Below, piece after piece: positions 44,530-56,976 of a stretch of DNA of 64,000 nt. Each line of letters opens with the position of its first letter. The stretch's first letter is position 1. This stretch comes from Dioscorea cayenensis subsp. rotundata (lineage: Eukaryota > Streptophyta > Magnoliopsida > Dioscoreales > Dioscoreaceae), in contig NC_052477.1 of assembly GCF_009730915.1 (NCBI RefSeq), positions 12,291,688 through 12,355,687 of the forward strand, given 5' to 3'. The notes under the pieces are model-generated. The model ran no database searches and was not told the origin of the DNA. It saw only the letters and a list, made by a program, of their open reading frames with translations. The position numbers were made by a program, and so were the translations under genes.

Positions 44530-46748
44530 AGTTTTAGCATCATTACTTCTTCATTATCCACCTCTTGGTCTAGCAACCCCTCGTACGGTTCCGGATTCAA
44601 CATTTTCTACACATATTCATCAACTATCTTATCAGTAGTGTCAACAAAATACATAGTATCATTGAAGTCAAGAGAATGTCGCATGGCTTATCATCTCCAA
44701 CCCTCAGTGTCAACTCCCCGCCGTCCATGTCGATTAATGCCTTGGAAGTGCGCAAGAATGGCCTCCCAAGTATCAAAGGAATATCTACATCCTCATCAAC
44801 GTCCAACACTACAAAGTCTACAGAAAATATGTACTTGTCCACCTTGACATGTATGTCTTCAATGACGCCCCTCCCGGGATGTCTCACTGTTCGGTCCGCC
44901 AATTACAATGTCATCTGAGTGGGCCTAGGCTCTTAAAAGCCTAGCTTTTTAAAAAAGGTATATGGTTTGACGTTGATAGTAGCCCTAGAGTCCGCCAATG
45001 CCATTTCTTCACCAATATTACCAATGTTTCATGGGATGATGAAGCTTCCGGGATATTTCTTCTTGTTAGGCATATTCTTTTGCAATACCGCCAAACAAGA
45101 GGCATCTAAGATCACCAATGCACTCTCCTCCAACTTCCTCTTATTGGTCAATAAATCTTTCAAGAACTTGGCATACCGAGGCATTTGAGACAACACCTCC
45201 ATAAAAGGAATATTGATGTGCATTTGCTTGAATAGACCCAAGAACTTCTTGTATTGCTCATCATTTTGGTTGTTTTTCAATCTTGAAGGATACGGGATTC
45301 TTGGCTTGTAAGGTGGGGGTACCACCTCTTTCTCTTTGTTAGCTTTCTCCTCAACCTCCATGACCTCGAGTACTTTAACATTGGTCTTCTCACTAGGAGG
45401 TCTACCCTTAACCTCAAGACCACTTCTCAAAGTGATCACCTTCACATGTTCTCTCAGATTAGTCTCGGTATTATTCGGTAGGCTTCCTTTTGGTCTCTCT
45501 GATAGAGACTTCGCAATTTGCCCCACTTGATTCTCTAGATTGTGCAATGAAGCAGTGTGGTTGCGAAGTGTAGCTTTGACTGACTGAAACTGATTGTCCG
45601 ATGTCTACACAAATCTGGTCAAGGCTTTCTCTAAATCGTTCATCTGGGTCTCCAAACCTGAAACACAATTCTCCATGTTTGGGGCTTGTTGTTGTTGTTG
45701 TTGGAAACCCGGTGGTTCAATGGCTTACTGCTACCCTTGGTGGTTACTCCATAAAAAATTGCTCAACTGAAGATGCATCACCAATAGAAATAGGGTAATC
45801 GGTTGGAGCATGTCCTCCCCCACAACCTGTGCAAGTAGTTACGGCTGCCAATCTATTAGAAGTTAGAAGGTCTAAATTCTTGCTCAATGATTCCACTTGG
45901 GCCGCCAAAGAAGTGACTACATCGATTACGTGGAGTCCGGCTACTTTCTTCCTTTTCCGCGAGTTCCACTGGTAGATATTCATGGCCATTTTCTCTACCA
46001 ATTGTCGGGATTCATCAGGGGTCTTGTTCCCCATTGTACCTCCTGTGGTAGCATCTAGAAGTTATCTTGTACTTGGATTCAACCCATTATAAAAAATTTG
46101 AATGATCATCAAGTCGGGGAAACCGTGTTACGGACACTTCCGTAAAAGGTCCTTGAATCACTCCCATGTCTCAAACAATGATTCGAGCTCCATCTGTATG
46201 AATGAGGATATCTCATTACGAAGCCTTGCTGACTTTCTCGGGGGAAAGTATCTCGCAAGAAAGGCTTTGACCATTTCATTCCAAGTCGAGATGAAAGCCT
46301 TTGGCAATGAATGAAGCCACTGCTTGGCTTTTCCTTTGAGAGAGAATGGGAAAGCCCTCAATTTGACATCATCATCCGACACTCCATTAATCTTCAACAT
46401 ATCACAAACTTCCAAGAAGTTCTCAATATGATTGTTCGGATCCTCATCGGCCAAACCATTGAACTGCGTTGACTGTTGTATCATTTAGATGAATGCCGAT
46501 TTCAGCTCAAAGGTTGGAGCTGTGATCGAGGATCACACAATACTCGATTGTGTGTCCAAAATGAAAGCTCTAGCATAGTTAGAAAGTGTTCTCTATTGCA
46601 CATTCTGTTTAGCCATATTATCCGACCCTTGACCTTCTACTTCAACTCGGATTGATGGTTCTTGTACAGGTTCTTTTCCCCTTCTTCTAAGTGTACACTC
46701 AAGCTTAGGATCTCCTTCAATAATTTGCGAAGGGTTCCCTTGGGTCAT
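44530..46748 (-). pseudogene. Element D gag-protease
   Basis: Starts MTQGNPSQIIEGDPKLE at 46748. Gag blocks: 'FSLKGKAKQWLHSLP', 'MVKAFLARYFPPRKSARLRNE' and 'YNGLNPSTR', then a knuckle CTGCGGGHAPTDYP in which the last Cys is Tyr. A charged middle part follows ('EHVKVITLRSGLEVKG', 'PYPSRLKNNQNDEQYKKFLGLFKQMHINIPF', 'MPRYAKFLKDLLTNKRKLEE'). The protease-like end has 'IPLILGRPFLRTSKALIDMDGGELTLRVG'; its active-site DSGA stretch near 44990 is read in another frame (a revised DSRATI-like form). Many stops in gag (e.g. at 46590, 46160, 46075) and frameshifts near 44905 inactivate it. No RT follows. Confidence 0.85.
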
Positions 46749-46870
46749 AACCTGGAGCTACAACCAAAAAGGAAAGAAAAATAAGAATGATGATAGAATA
46801 AGAAAATGTGAAATAGAATAAATAATGAATAGCTAAATTAGCAAAGTGTAAAGTATCTCTAAACACCTAC

Positions 46871-46888
46871 TCCCCGGAAAGGGTGCCA
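46871..46888 (-). other. Element D primer-binding site
   Basis: Minus strand TGGCACCCTTTCCGGGGA, 7 bases after the LTR end, a variant of the TGGCGCCGTTGCCGGGG type. Confidence 0.7.
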
Positions 46889-46895
46889 AAAACCT

Positions 46896-49378
46896 TGACA
46901 ACGCCCCTTGGGTGTGACCCGCAAGTGTACAGGTTTATCAAAGTAATAAATCCCATGTGAGTGAGTATCATATCCACAAGGAGTAGAGAATAAAAATACC
47001 AAGATTACTATCTAACTAAACGAAGACTAAATAATGATTTTGTTGATAAAATGTAATGAAAGCAAGAATAAAAGAAACATGAAAGAGAGAAGCACAAATA
47101 AATGAGAGGTAAGGCAATCGATAGAAGTGGAGTACTCGGATATTGTTCCACCTAGGACAATTTCTTCAAGTGCAAAATCAACTATTATATGTCCTAATTG
47201 ACGCTTAATGAGTCGTGAAAATCCTTAAACAGATGGTCCCAAACCTAAGGTCAACCATGGCTAACTCTACACTATGTCCCGGCGGAGAAATCTATCAATC
47301 TCAACACCTCACACTGTGTAGAGTTGCAAGAGACTCTAGGGATTCCAATTGATAAACCCTATTCCAATGTATAGATCTAACCCTTTGGTCCAGGTGAAAG
47401 ACCCCTAGTCACAATTAAGCCCTAGGTGTTAAAGTCACTTCAACGCTTCACTCCGTTGCCAGTGCAACTAAGCCCCAACGGAGGTCATCCCTTAGCCCAT
47501 TCACTCTACTATGACCGCAAAGAACTCTTGGAATGTGGAGGTTGGATAAATCACATTGGAGGGGAAAGGGGACGTGATAAACACCTAAATGTATGTATTT
47601 TATATGAATTAATCTTGTATTATTTGTGTATATTTTAATGAATTTATGCCCGTTTAAGTATAAATTGGTTATTTCGGTGTTGCAGATCTTAAATGAACCG
47701 AACGAAGCTCAAAATTGCAAATTGGACGAATTTGACACCAAAATGGCATTTTTGGGGTGTCGGCACTATAGCAGGCATTCGGCTGTGAGCTTCATGGGGT
47801 CCAAGCGCCCGCATGGGTGCCTGTGAGGTTTGCTGGAATTTCACAACTCTCGGCTACTATAGCAGAAATACTGTAGCATAAACACTGTAGCACCGACACC
47901 TTTCTGGGCGAAACGGCAATGAGCTTCACGGGCTCCATGCACCAGCATGGAGCCCGTATGGACCTGACGGGATATATATTGGGCTGATTTTCTAGGGCAA
48001 AGTGGGAGCTTTTTGGAGGGGGAGTTTTTCTCTTGGGCCTCGTAGGTCGCCGCCCCACTCTTCCCGCCAGCGATCTATTACGCAAGACTTCACCAAGAGG
48101 GAGACAAACTTTGGAGGAGAAGATAGGGAGAAGATTCTAGGCATCAAAAGCATCATTTGAGGGGAGATCTCTTCAAATCTTCAAGATTTTCACCATCCAA
48201 GGGGATTTAAAGCTAGAGGGAGTAGTTCTTACTTATTTTCTTGTTTACTTGTTCCTTGGACCTATATGAGCATTCCTCTTTCATGAGGAACTATATTATT
48301 TGTGATTTGGACATGATGAACTCTAGGGTTGATTGTTTGTAATTTGGATGATCATCTTTATTGATGCATTGTTGGATGTTGTATATCTTTTATGGAATCT
48401 TGTAGTTTGTGGTTCAAGCCTTGTGTACTTTGATGTGTTGATTTAGATGAGAACTCTGTATTTCAACTTCTAGGTTGTACTTGGTTGCGTGACCATCACC
48501 CTTGTACTAGACATGCTTGGCTTGGAAGGGATCCATGTACAAATACACCGTGACCCCCTCCAGCAATTATGGTTGGACCTAGTTTGAGTATCGACCCTGA
48601 TTAGAGATTTCCCTGAGTGTAAAGCAATCATACGAGGATTTGGGCGGAAGTAATTCTGACCCAATACTTGTATGGGATTAGGGTTCAATTGCCGTGACCA
48701 TCGGGTTGAGCTAATTTAGGAGTCTTTTGGCCCAACTACCATCTCACATTTCATCCTAAATTCAAGACTTGATGACAACCCTAGGGGACTCGTTGTCCAA
48801 ATCACTCCCTTCAGTGTTTGATTCTCCCTTGAGTTCGTATTGTGTGTAGTAGTATCCCGGATTTCATTGTAGTTAATTCTTTCTCTTTGTAGAATTACTA
48901 TTCATCTTTCGAAGTGTTAGGCTAGGAAATAGACGAAAGGGAAGTAATAGTAGCTCCTTGGGCCTTGGAAATACGACCCTCTCGTGCTCACATGAGAGGT
49001 ATTACTTGACGACTCCGTATGCTTGCGGATCTCACATCAGGACGCTCCGCTACCTCTCGACTCACCCTCTCGATCCTCTCCAATCTTGCAATATCTAACC
49101 CTCATGGTGTCTCACTCACTCACAAAGGTTACCAATATAGACTCTCAACCCTAGTGTCACTCTCAACCCCACTTGTGTCTTCGTGTTTGTTTCTTCCAAG
49201 ATTCCACCAAATAGTGCGTTCACGATCTACTTTTTGCTTCTTTTCTTAATACTTAGCTTCACAACTCTGCATGCGGAAAAGAACATAAATACACATGTAT
49301 TAGCACTTAAACATGATAAAAGTAATACTCATCATAAGGAAAGAATAGTTCACATTCTTAACACACAAGCACTTATCA
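46896..49378 (-). repeat. Element D 5' LTR, split by a solo LTR
   Basis: Minus strand starts TGATAAGTGCTTGTG at 49378 and ends GGCGTTGTCA at 46896; the same family as 33705-35525. The solo LTR 47575-49039 interrupts it, and about 450 bases present in the related LTR are missing near 49170. Confidence 0.85.
47575..49039 (+). repeat. Solo LTR with perfect target-site duplication GGACG
   Basis: 1465 bp, TGATAAACACCTAAATG... to ...GATCTCACATCA, flanked by GGACG at 47570-47574 and 49040-49044. Removing it restores the text 'aaaggggacgctc' found in the related LTR at 34366-34380. It carries its own phrase array ('ccatgcaccagcatggagcccgtatgg'). Confidence 0.93.
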
Positions 49379-50516
49379 CATTAAGTATAGGGAGATCCTG
49401 CAATAAGGACACACTTACCCTAAGTCTATCCTTATGGTTCAAAGGGGCTACCGACATCCAATTTCTCTGCATGTTGATACAAGTATACGCCTTCTAATTC
49501 ATTAGGGATCTAATACACGTTAGAAGGTAACATCTACGCGAAAAAATTAAATAAGAACTACAGATCTCTCCATTAAGTAGTTCTAGGCATGAATAATAAT
49601 GAACCAAACCATAAATCAACCCAAGCATTTCAATTAATAATAAGGCATCCGAAATACATGATGACCCCCCAAGTTTCACCTACATCCGGTGGCCTTGGGG
49701 GTCTAGTGTCCCGTCATACAAACAAACATGATAGAGACAAGAAAAATAAGAAACAAATACATAAGTGACACTCCCTACTCCAAATGATGAAGAAGAAGAG
49801 CAAGGTCGGCAGTATGATGCTTCCTCTAGCCGAATGAATGCCAAATGACCTCTTGACTCCTCTTCCCTTGGTGGTGAAACTCTCCCCTTGAACTTCCAAT
49901 CCCTTGATCACCTCTCAAGCTTCAAGAAAAACCCTCCAAAAGATGTCTTTGTTCATCATTTTCTTCCCTAAGTTGTGGCTACCAAAAAGCTCCCTTTTCC
50001 ACCCCTCAAATTTGCTTTTATACTTCCCAAGTATCCCAGTCGTATGGAGGCCATATAGGGGTTAAAAAAAAAAAATACCAAAATACCTCCAAAACAAGCC
50101 ATCCCGGGGTCTATAATGGGGTCAATGATGGCCTAATTGAGGCCGTATGAATCAAGCTAGAAGATGGTTTCTCTTGCTACAGTATCCATCCCGGAGTCAA
50201 TTCAGGGCAGCATTGAGGCCGTATGGCCTGGGTAAAATCCTGACTCGAAAATTCTCCAGGTGCTACAGTGGTTGCTGCATTGATCTTGCTACAATGCTAT
50301 TGCTACAGTACTCCAGCTACAATAATATGCTATAGCCGAGCTTTGGTTTGTTTCTCTTTTTCACCCGAGTCATATCTTCGTGTTTTTCATGGCTCCTCTG
50401 TGCCCTACAATGCAAATAATACTCGATTAAGCACAAACGGGCATCAATTTTTATAAAAATACATGCTAGATATATCACATACATATACTAAAATATGTGC
50501 ATTTAGATACTTATCA
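49379..50516 (-). repeat. Fragment H: A-type LTR remnant
   Basis: Aligns with 19260-20487 of element A's LTR from 'cattaagt...ggagatc' to the end 'gatacttatca' at 50516. Its left part is missing because element D's LTR abuts it at 49378. It inserted into the 3' region of G. Confidence 0.83.
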
Positions 50517-51701
50517 GTTTATCTTTTATTTTTGTTGTCTCAAGTTGTATTTCATTGCTTTATCTTTATATAATCGAGTTTTATTTTGTTTTTGTTGAGA
50601 TTTACTGAATCCCCCTTGTGTATATGTGCAGGATGGTCTTGTGAGTATGAAAATTGAGGACTAGTTATGGGCATGGTCAATGTAATTTTCACATGGCCAA
50701 GTGTGCTCCAGAACCCATTGGAACTCAACTCTCAAGGAACATAGCTCCATCAAATGTACCATTAGGAGTTCAGGAGAATATTGTTTCAATTGCCCACCTT
50801 CACATATGATCTTGAATGTTATACTTTTTATTGTGCTTGCATGCGTACATTGAGAGCAATGTACATCTTAAGTGTGGGGGGAGTTCACATTACACATGTA
50901 CATTACACTAGTTTTGACTGAAATTACATGCTCACGTAGTCAATGTTGGTTCACCTTAGTTGCAATGGTTGTATTCTTAAGCTTAGGAGAATTTTTAACA
51001 TTGAATGTTCTCATGCCCTAGTTTTTATTTGAATTTTTATGAATTTTTGCCTGATTAACACTTGTTGCACTACTCGCTCATTAAACCTTGTGGAAACTCA
51101 AGTTTGATGTTTAAGAGACTAGTTTAGTTGCTCTTTGTTGTGTTAGTTTTGCTGGAAAAAAAAATTGAAAAAGAAAGAAAAATGCGTGTTTTGGTTGTGC
51201 ATTTGCGGTGGAAAGAGCTACCACCTATGAAGTATGAAGCTACTCTCATAAGTTGGATACTATTTATTCCTTAATGAGAGAAAGAGCTATCTCATGGGAT
51301 GAGTGAAAGTTACTACCTTGGTAGAAAGAGCTACCACCTCGAAAGTGTGAAAGCCACCTTAGTGGCCGCTTCGGAAAGGGCTACCTTAGAGTATGTGTGA
51401 AGCTACTACCATCTCTTTGTTTTGTTATGTATATAAATAAGTCCCTTATGCTTAGAACTTTGAGGAGTACATGTTGGGTCGACTTGAGTGAGTCTACACA
51501 CACTTACACGATTTTGGGTTTGTTGTCCTTTTTTATTCGAGTTTTTAGCTAGAGCATTGATTTTTTCATATTTGGTGTTGAAATTTCCCTTACTTGTAGA
51601 ATGCTTCTTTTGTATACTTTTGGTGAACCCAAGGCCAAGCACTTTCATTATTTCCTTCTTCTATGCTTGAGGACAAGCAAAAGCTTAAGTGCGGGGGAGT
51701 T
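50517..51701 (+). mobile_element. Fragment G: 3' internal region of a B/D-type element
   Basis: Matches B from 'ttatcttttattt' (31962) through the 3' non-coding part ('catagctccatcaaatg', 'gtacattgagagcaatgtacatc', an inverted repeat). It then has a GCTACC array at 51208-51412 ('gaaagagctaccacc', 'gggctaccttagag') and the polypurine tract 'gtgcgggggagtt' before the LTR. No ORF. The 5' side is cut by H. Confidence 0.78.
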
Positions 51702-52595
51702 TGATAAGTGCTTGTGTATTAGTAATACGAAGTATTCTTTTCTGACAATAACCATTACTTTTCTCAGATTTTATCGCTCATACATGTGTATTTGTGTTAC
51801 TTTTGAGCATGCAGGGTCATGGAGACAAGTATAGAAGAAAGAAGCCAAAGTAGATTGCGTTTGCACTTTGTTGATGGAGTCTTGGAGTGAACAAATGTGA
51901 AGACACAAGTTATGTTCAAACACATGTGAGTGTGTGCCAACCACCGTTATGCTCAAGTGAATATGCAAATTGGAGTGGTATAAAAGCAGTGACACTCATG
52001 TGTTCTGACTTGTGCAATGCTAGCAAGATTGCCATCAAATGTGTTTTTATTTAAAGATACAACACGATCTACAGCATGGAAGTGTGCGCGTTTATATTGC
52101 CTCGATTAAAAGTGTGGATTTAGGAGTATTTTGGCGGGAGTACTTTAGTAGGCTACTGTAGCAAATCAATGTAGCACTTACTGTTCACAAGTTGCTGAAA
52201 AACGAATTTCAGCAGATTCACACGGGCGTGTGGAAATTCCACACCCCTATGGATGCCCGATTCCAACCCTATTTAAGTCACGATTTCATCCTGATTTGGG
52301 GATCCTTCTTTCCATCCTTTGGCCTATCTTTTCTCACCATGGAAGGAGCTCGGGGATAGGGTTTAGAGAGGCTTTCAGCTAGGCTTTTGGAGAGGTTTAC
52401 GGCCTTCGACATCGATCCGGCGAGGTGTGCCCTAGGATCGACTTTGAAGAAGACGCGGACACTCCACAAGACCATCGACATGAACACCAAGGAGGTTTTA
52501 TTCATGAATTGCATATCTTTACTTTTGATTTCATTATTGATTGTATTTTCCTCCTTGGAGAGCTAAACCCCTAGTGGGTACTTGGACTTGTAAAC
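51702..52595 (+). repeat. Fragment G 3' LTR, truncated by element E
   Basis: Starts TGATAAGTGCTTGTG and aligns with the start of the B 3' LTR (35983 onward), down to 'ctagtgggtacttgga'. At 52596 element E's LTR begins; the rest is expected beyond E's other end. Confidence 0.83.
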
Positions 52596-54071
52596 TGATA
52601 AGTGTCTAAATGTAGATGTTTTCATGTATATATCGTATTCACTTTGCATGTATTTTGTGAGGTTTAATTCCCGTTTTGCACTTAATCGTCTATTATTTGC
52701 TTTGTAGGGCATAAGGAAGCCATGGAGAACAAGAAGATATCATTTGGGTGAAAAGAGAAGAAAACAGAAATTTCATACTATCCCCATACTACCCAGTATG
52801 GGGGCCGTATGCAGTGTAGCAGCGGAATGATTTGGAGGGTCTGCCCAGATTTCCATACTACCCAGTATGGGGGCCATATACACCCCATATGGATCGCGAA
52901 TCTAGGGTTTTTGAGTGCTATACGACCCCCATACGACCTATATGCCTCGGGGGGGTATAAATACCAACTTTTAGGGCAGAACTAGAACCTTTTGTTAGAC
53001 CTTTTTATGGGCATATTTTGGGGAGACATGGGAGATTTTGGGCGACCTTGGGAAGGAGAAGAAGGGCAAGGAAGCTAGAAGATCATTCAAGCCCAAGGTC
53101 CAAGACTCTCAAGGCAAGAAGGCAATTTCATTCAAGGGGAGATCTACCACGATTTGAAAGAAGGAGACCCACGGCTAGAGGAAGCATCATTGGGCACTCC
53201 TTTGGTGGGGAAAGCTTCATTCGGCATATTCTTCACCTCCTCCTCCACCATTTCATCTAGGGAGTGTCATTTATGCTTTTGTTTCATGTTTTGCTTGTTT
53301 GTATTGCTTGTTGTAGGATGATGACACACTAGACCCCCAAGGCCACCGGGTTTTGGTGAACCTTGGGGGGTTTTATCATGTATGCTAGATGATAACTTGT
53401 TAATTCCATGTTTGGGTAATTTTGAGATTTAATCCATTGTTTTCATGCTAAGTGCTACACTAAGGAGAAATCCGTAGCTCTTTTATGAGTGATGCATGTA
53501 GATGTGACTTGCTCGCATGTATTAGATCATGAATGGATTAGAAGGGGATACTTGTATCATCACGCTGAGAAATCAGGTGTTTGGTAGCCCTCCATGTAGG
53601 TTTAATCCGAAGAAGAGTAGGTTTACTCCTAGGTGAGATTTCCTCGTACTTAATGCAATCGTAGGGATATAGATTTGGGAGAAATTCCTATCTATGTTCG
53701 TATGGGATTAGGGTTCAATCGCTGAGAAATTGGGGTTGTTCTAATCTTGGAGTCTCATGGTCCATTTTACCCTTGCATCTTTAGATCGTCATCCATGTTG
53801 CATGATAACCCCTCAACGGGATCCACATCCATAGGCCTTTGCATTTTATTGATTCTCTTGCTTGCTTATTGTGTGTTCTCTTTAATATGTTGGCAAATAT
53901 CATTTTAGCTTTAATTACATTTAGTAGAGTAAAATCCATCGCTTGAGATCTTAGGCTAGATAATAGCTCAAGAAGGAGTAATAGGAGATCCTTAGCCCCG
54001 TGGAATATGATTCTCGTGTCTTCACACGAAGTATTACTTGGCGATCCCATACCCTTGCGGGGAAGCAATCA
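52596..54071 (+). repeat. Element E 5' LTR
   Basis: 1476 bp, TGATAAGTGTCTAAATGTAG... to ...GGGGAAGCAATCA. It holds two copies of 'atactacccagtatgggggcc' and aligns with the inverse of 37840-39338. The very similar sequence suggests both derive from recent members of one family. Confidence 0.92.
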
Positions 54072-54077
54072 AGTTTT

Positions 54078-54096
54078 TGGCACCGTTGTCGGGGAT
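54078..54096 (+). other. Element E primer-binding site
   Basis: TGGCACCGTTGTCGGGGAT, six bases after the LTR end, differs from TGGCGCCGTTGCCGGGGAT at two positions. Confidence 0.82.
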
Positions 54097-54229
54097 CTTT
54101 AAGGAATTCTAGGAAACTTTTAGATTATTACTCTAGCCATTTCATTCTTTACTCATTTTTTGTTGTTATTTTTCTTTCCGTTTAATCTTAACTTTCTATC
54201 ATCTTTCTCGGTTTTGCAAGGTACTGTGC

Positions 54230-55737
54230 ATGACACGCTCAAATCCATCGACATTGATTACACCGGATAGTGAAATTGAAAGAACTCTGCATCGGAGATT
54301 GAGAGAGGTTGTTGAAGGATCGGGTTCGTAGAATATTGAAATTGAGGATAGAGAGTCTTCAATCATGGCCGAAGAGCGACGCACTCTATTCGAGTATGAA
54401 AGACCCCAATTCACGGGAGATGAATTTAGTGTTCAAGCACAGACCATGGCATCCAACAACTTTGAAATTAAAGCGAGTACAATCGGCATGGTCCAGAACT
54501 CGGTTCAATTCAATGGTCTAGCAAATGAAGATGCACATGACCACCTTTCCTGGTTCCTCCAAATTTGCTCTACATTCAAGATTAATGGGGTGTCCGACGA
54601 TGCGATACGTTTGAGACTATTCCCATTCAGTTTGAGAGATGGAGCTTATCGTTGGCTTACATCATTGTCTCCGGGGTCTATTAAAACATGGAAGGATATG
54701 GTTGAGAAGTTCCTTGGGAGATATATTCTGCCAAGCAAAGCGGCGAAGTTAAGGCAAGAAATTTCAGCCTTTAAACAAGGGGAGTCCGAAACATTGTTTG
54801 AAGCCTATGAGAGATTCAAGGATCTCCTTAGAAGGTGCCCCCACCATGGTTTTGCCTCATGGATGCGAGTACAAATAATTTATAATGGGCTGAATTATGC
54901 TACTCGCCAACTCATTGATGCCGCAGCGGGTGGTTCCCTTAGCAACAAGTATCACGATGAGGCCAAGCAATTACTTGAGTCTATGGCAAGCAATGAATCA
55001 CATTGGGCCTCAAGAGGATCTAAACAAAAGACTGTTAGGCTTCACGAAGTTAGTAGCAATGATGCCTTGGCCACAAAGGTTGATGTGTTGACTCGGAAGT
55101 TTGATCTTCTCATGGGCAGTAGTTCGAGGTCAGAATCAGTGATGAATTGTAGCACTTATGGTGGTTTGCATGATGCAGCCCAATGTCCAATTGCTAGCTC
55201 CTCAGTTGTGTCCATTGAGAATGTTGACTATATTGGAGGGCAACGAAGTCAAGGGAATTCGTATAGCTCAACTTACAATCCAGGGTGGAAGAACCACCCA
55301 AATTTTTCATGGAACCAAGGCTAACAGCAACAAAGAGGTGCACCATCTCAAGGATCTCAATTCCAACAACCAGCCTTGGAGAGGAAGTTTTCTACTGAAG
55401 AGGTCCTTGCCAAGTTCATGCTTAGTACTAATGACAGGTTCAATAGCCTAACCAGTAGCATGGATGCACAATTTGGCAAGGTGAATGCTCAGCTCACTCA
55501 GCACGCCGAATAGTTCACTGAGATAGGTTCTATTTTGAGAAACCTCCAAGCTTCGGTGAAGTCACTTGAGCATCGAGTAGGGGAACTCACAAAGGCAAAT
55601 TCTGAACATCCCCTAGGGTGTCTTCCAAGTAACACGGAAGAAAATCCAAGGGAGCACTTAAAGGCCATTACTCTTAGAAGTGGGAGGCAAGTGGAGACAA
55701 GGGTCGAAGTTGACCCAAGTGTCAAGAAAGTGGGGTA
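54230..55737 (+). pseudogene. Element E gag
   Basis: Opens MTRSNPSTLITPDSEIERTL at 54230, meets a stop, and continues in the same frame from an internal Met at 54365 (MAEERRTLFEYERPQ). The gag domain holds 'RLFPFSLRDGAYRWLTSLSPG', 'MVEKFLGRYILPSKAAKLRQEI', 'FEAYERFKDLLRRCPHHGF' and 'YNGLNYATRQLIDAAAGG'. The knuckle region CSTYGGLHDAAQCP has lost the second Cys. Stops at 55322 and 55511 interrupt it; the same frame then carries 'LQASVKSLEHRVGELTKA' and 'REHLKAITLRSGRQVE' up to 55737. Only three stops interrupt about 500 codons. Confidence 0.88.
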
Positions 55738-56930
55738 GCCTCCGGGAAGACCCCAAGCTAGTTGAAGGAAGTAGTGAAGACAAAAATCAAGGAAGATATG
55801 ACAAGGCCCAACAACAAAGACAGTCAGAATCATCCGAATACAAGCCTCCAATACCCTATCCAACAAGATTAAAGCATGACAAGGAGGATATTCATTTCAG
55901 AAAATTCATCAACATCTTCAAACAACTTCACTTGAACATCCCGATAGTTGAAGCGTTGACTCAAATGCCAAAATATGCCAAGTTCTTAAAAGAGCTCCTC
56001 ACAAACAAGAGAAAGTTGGAGGAAGATGGCACGGTTGCGCTTATGGGGAATTGCTCAGCCATTCTAGAAAAGAAGCTCCCACAAAAGTTGAAAGATCCAG
56101 GAAGCTTCATTATCCTGTGCATGCTTGAAGGTGGAATCCAAGAAAATGCTCTAGCGGATTCGGGGGCTAGCATAAACGTCATGCCCTACACCATGTATTT
56201 GAAGCTTGGCTTGGATGAGTTGAGGCCCACGAGGATGACCTTACAATTGGCGGATCGATCAACAAGAAAACCTCGTGGGATTGTTGAAGATGTAATTGTC
56301 CGAGTGGACAAATTTGTTTTTCTCGTAGATTTTGTCATCATGGACATAGATGAAGATGTGGAGATACCACTGATTCTTGGCCGACCATTCCTCAGCACCT
56401 CGGGTGCCTTGATTGACTTGAAAAGAGGAAAGTTAAAGTTAAGAGTCGGAGAAGAGGAAGTGGTGTACACTTTGCCGGCTGCCATGAAACATTCTTTAGA
56501 TCATGATGACACACTTTACTTTGTTGATGAAACTGATAGATTGATTTCTGATTGTGTGCAGGAGGTGCTCTCTATAAATCCCTTGGATGAATACTTGGAA
56601 GAGTTGGAGAATGAAGAACAAGGAGAACCTCACCAACATCCTCAAATTGATAATTTGAAGCAACCAAAAGAGAGGGTGTCCTGCACTAATGCTAAGGAAA
56701 AAGAGAAAAAAGAGTCATTTGTCAAGAAGATGTGGAGGGAGATTCATGGGAGAAAGAAGAAAGGTAACAAGCTTCATCACCCCACTTCTCATGGAGGAAA
56801 GGTAAATTTTTCACCCCTCTCTACTCATGAGCAATTTGAGGTCTTCTCAATGTTGTCACTGAATTTACCGGGAAGAAACAATGCTACAAAGGAAACCGGG
56901 GGTGGCATCAAACTCTTTGAGCCCCCATGA
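55738..56930 (+). pseudogene. Element E protease and tail, in a shifted frame
   Basis: From about 55738 the polyprotein continues in the next frame, open to 56930 (about 397 codons). It reads 'YPTRLKHDKEDIHFRKFINIF', 'MPKYAKFLKELLTNKRKLEE', then the aspartic protease with active site 'ALADSGASINVMPY' and 'IPLILGRPFLSTSGALIDL'. A strongly charged tail with 'KKESFVKKMWREIHGRKKKG' follows and ends KLFEPP. It would process gag. The frame change could be programmed or a mutation; the protease frame itself is intact. RT should follow 'DETDR...' in a complete element but does not. Confidence 0.88.
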
Positions 56931-56976
56931 GGTAAGGAATGAGGTACGTTAGGCTTGTGACGTTAAACAAGCGCTT

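Larger units (their letters stand above)
39372..49378 (-). mobile_element. Element D: Athila-like element with gag-PR and extra ORF, no RT/RH/IN
   Basis: In minus-strand order: 5' LTR (49378-46896), PBS, gag, protease, a short tail ending FIYEPS-stop, the conserved hairpin, a GGGCGTG array, the Athila-type ORF, 3' non-coding region and a GCTACC array that breaks off at 39372 against element B. RT, RNase H and integrase are absent: protease-distal sequence passes within about 400 bases (not counting the inserted solo LTR) to the polyprotein tail. Two solo LTRs (43210-44529 and 47575-49039) are inserted in it. The 3' LTR is not seen. Confidence 0.82.

Noticed and set aside
52278..53260. Genes in the E and G LTRs
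   Set aside because: The same sequence recurs in the inverted solo LTR 37840-39338 and in the B-family LTRs, so the frames are accidental.
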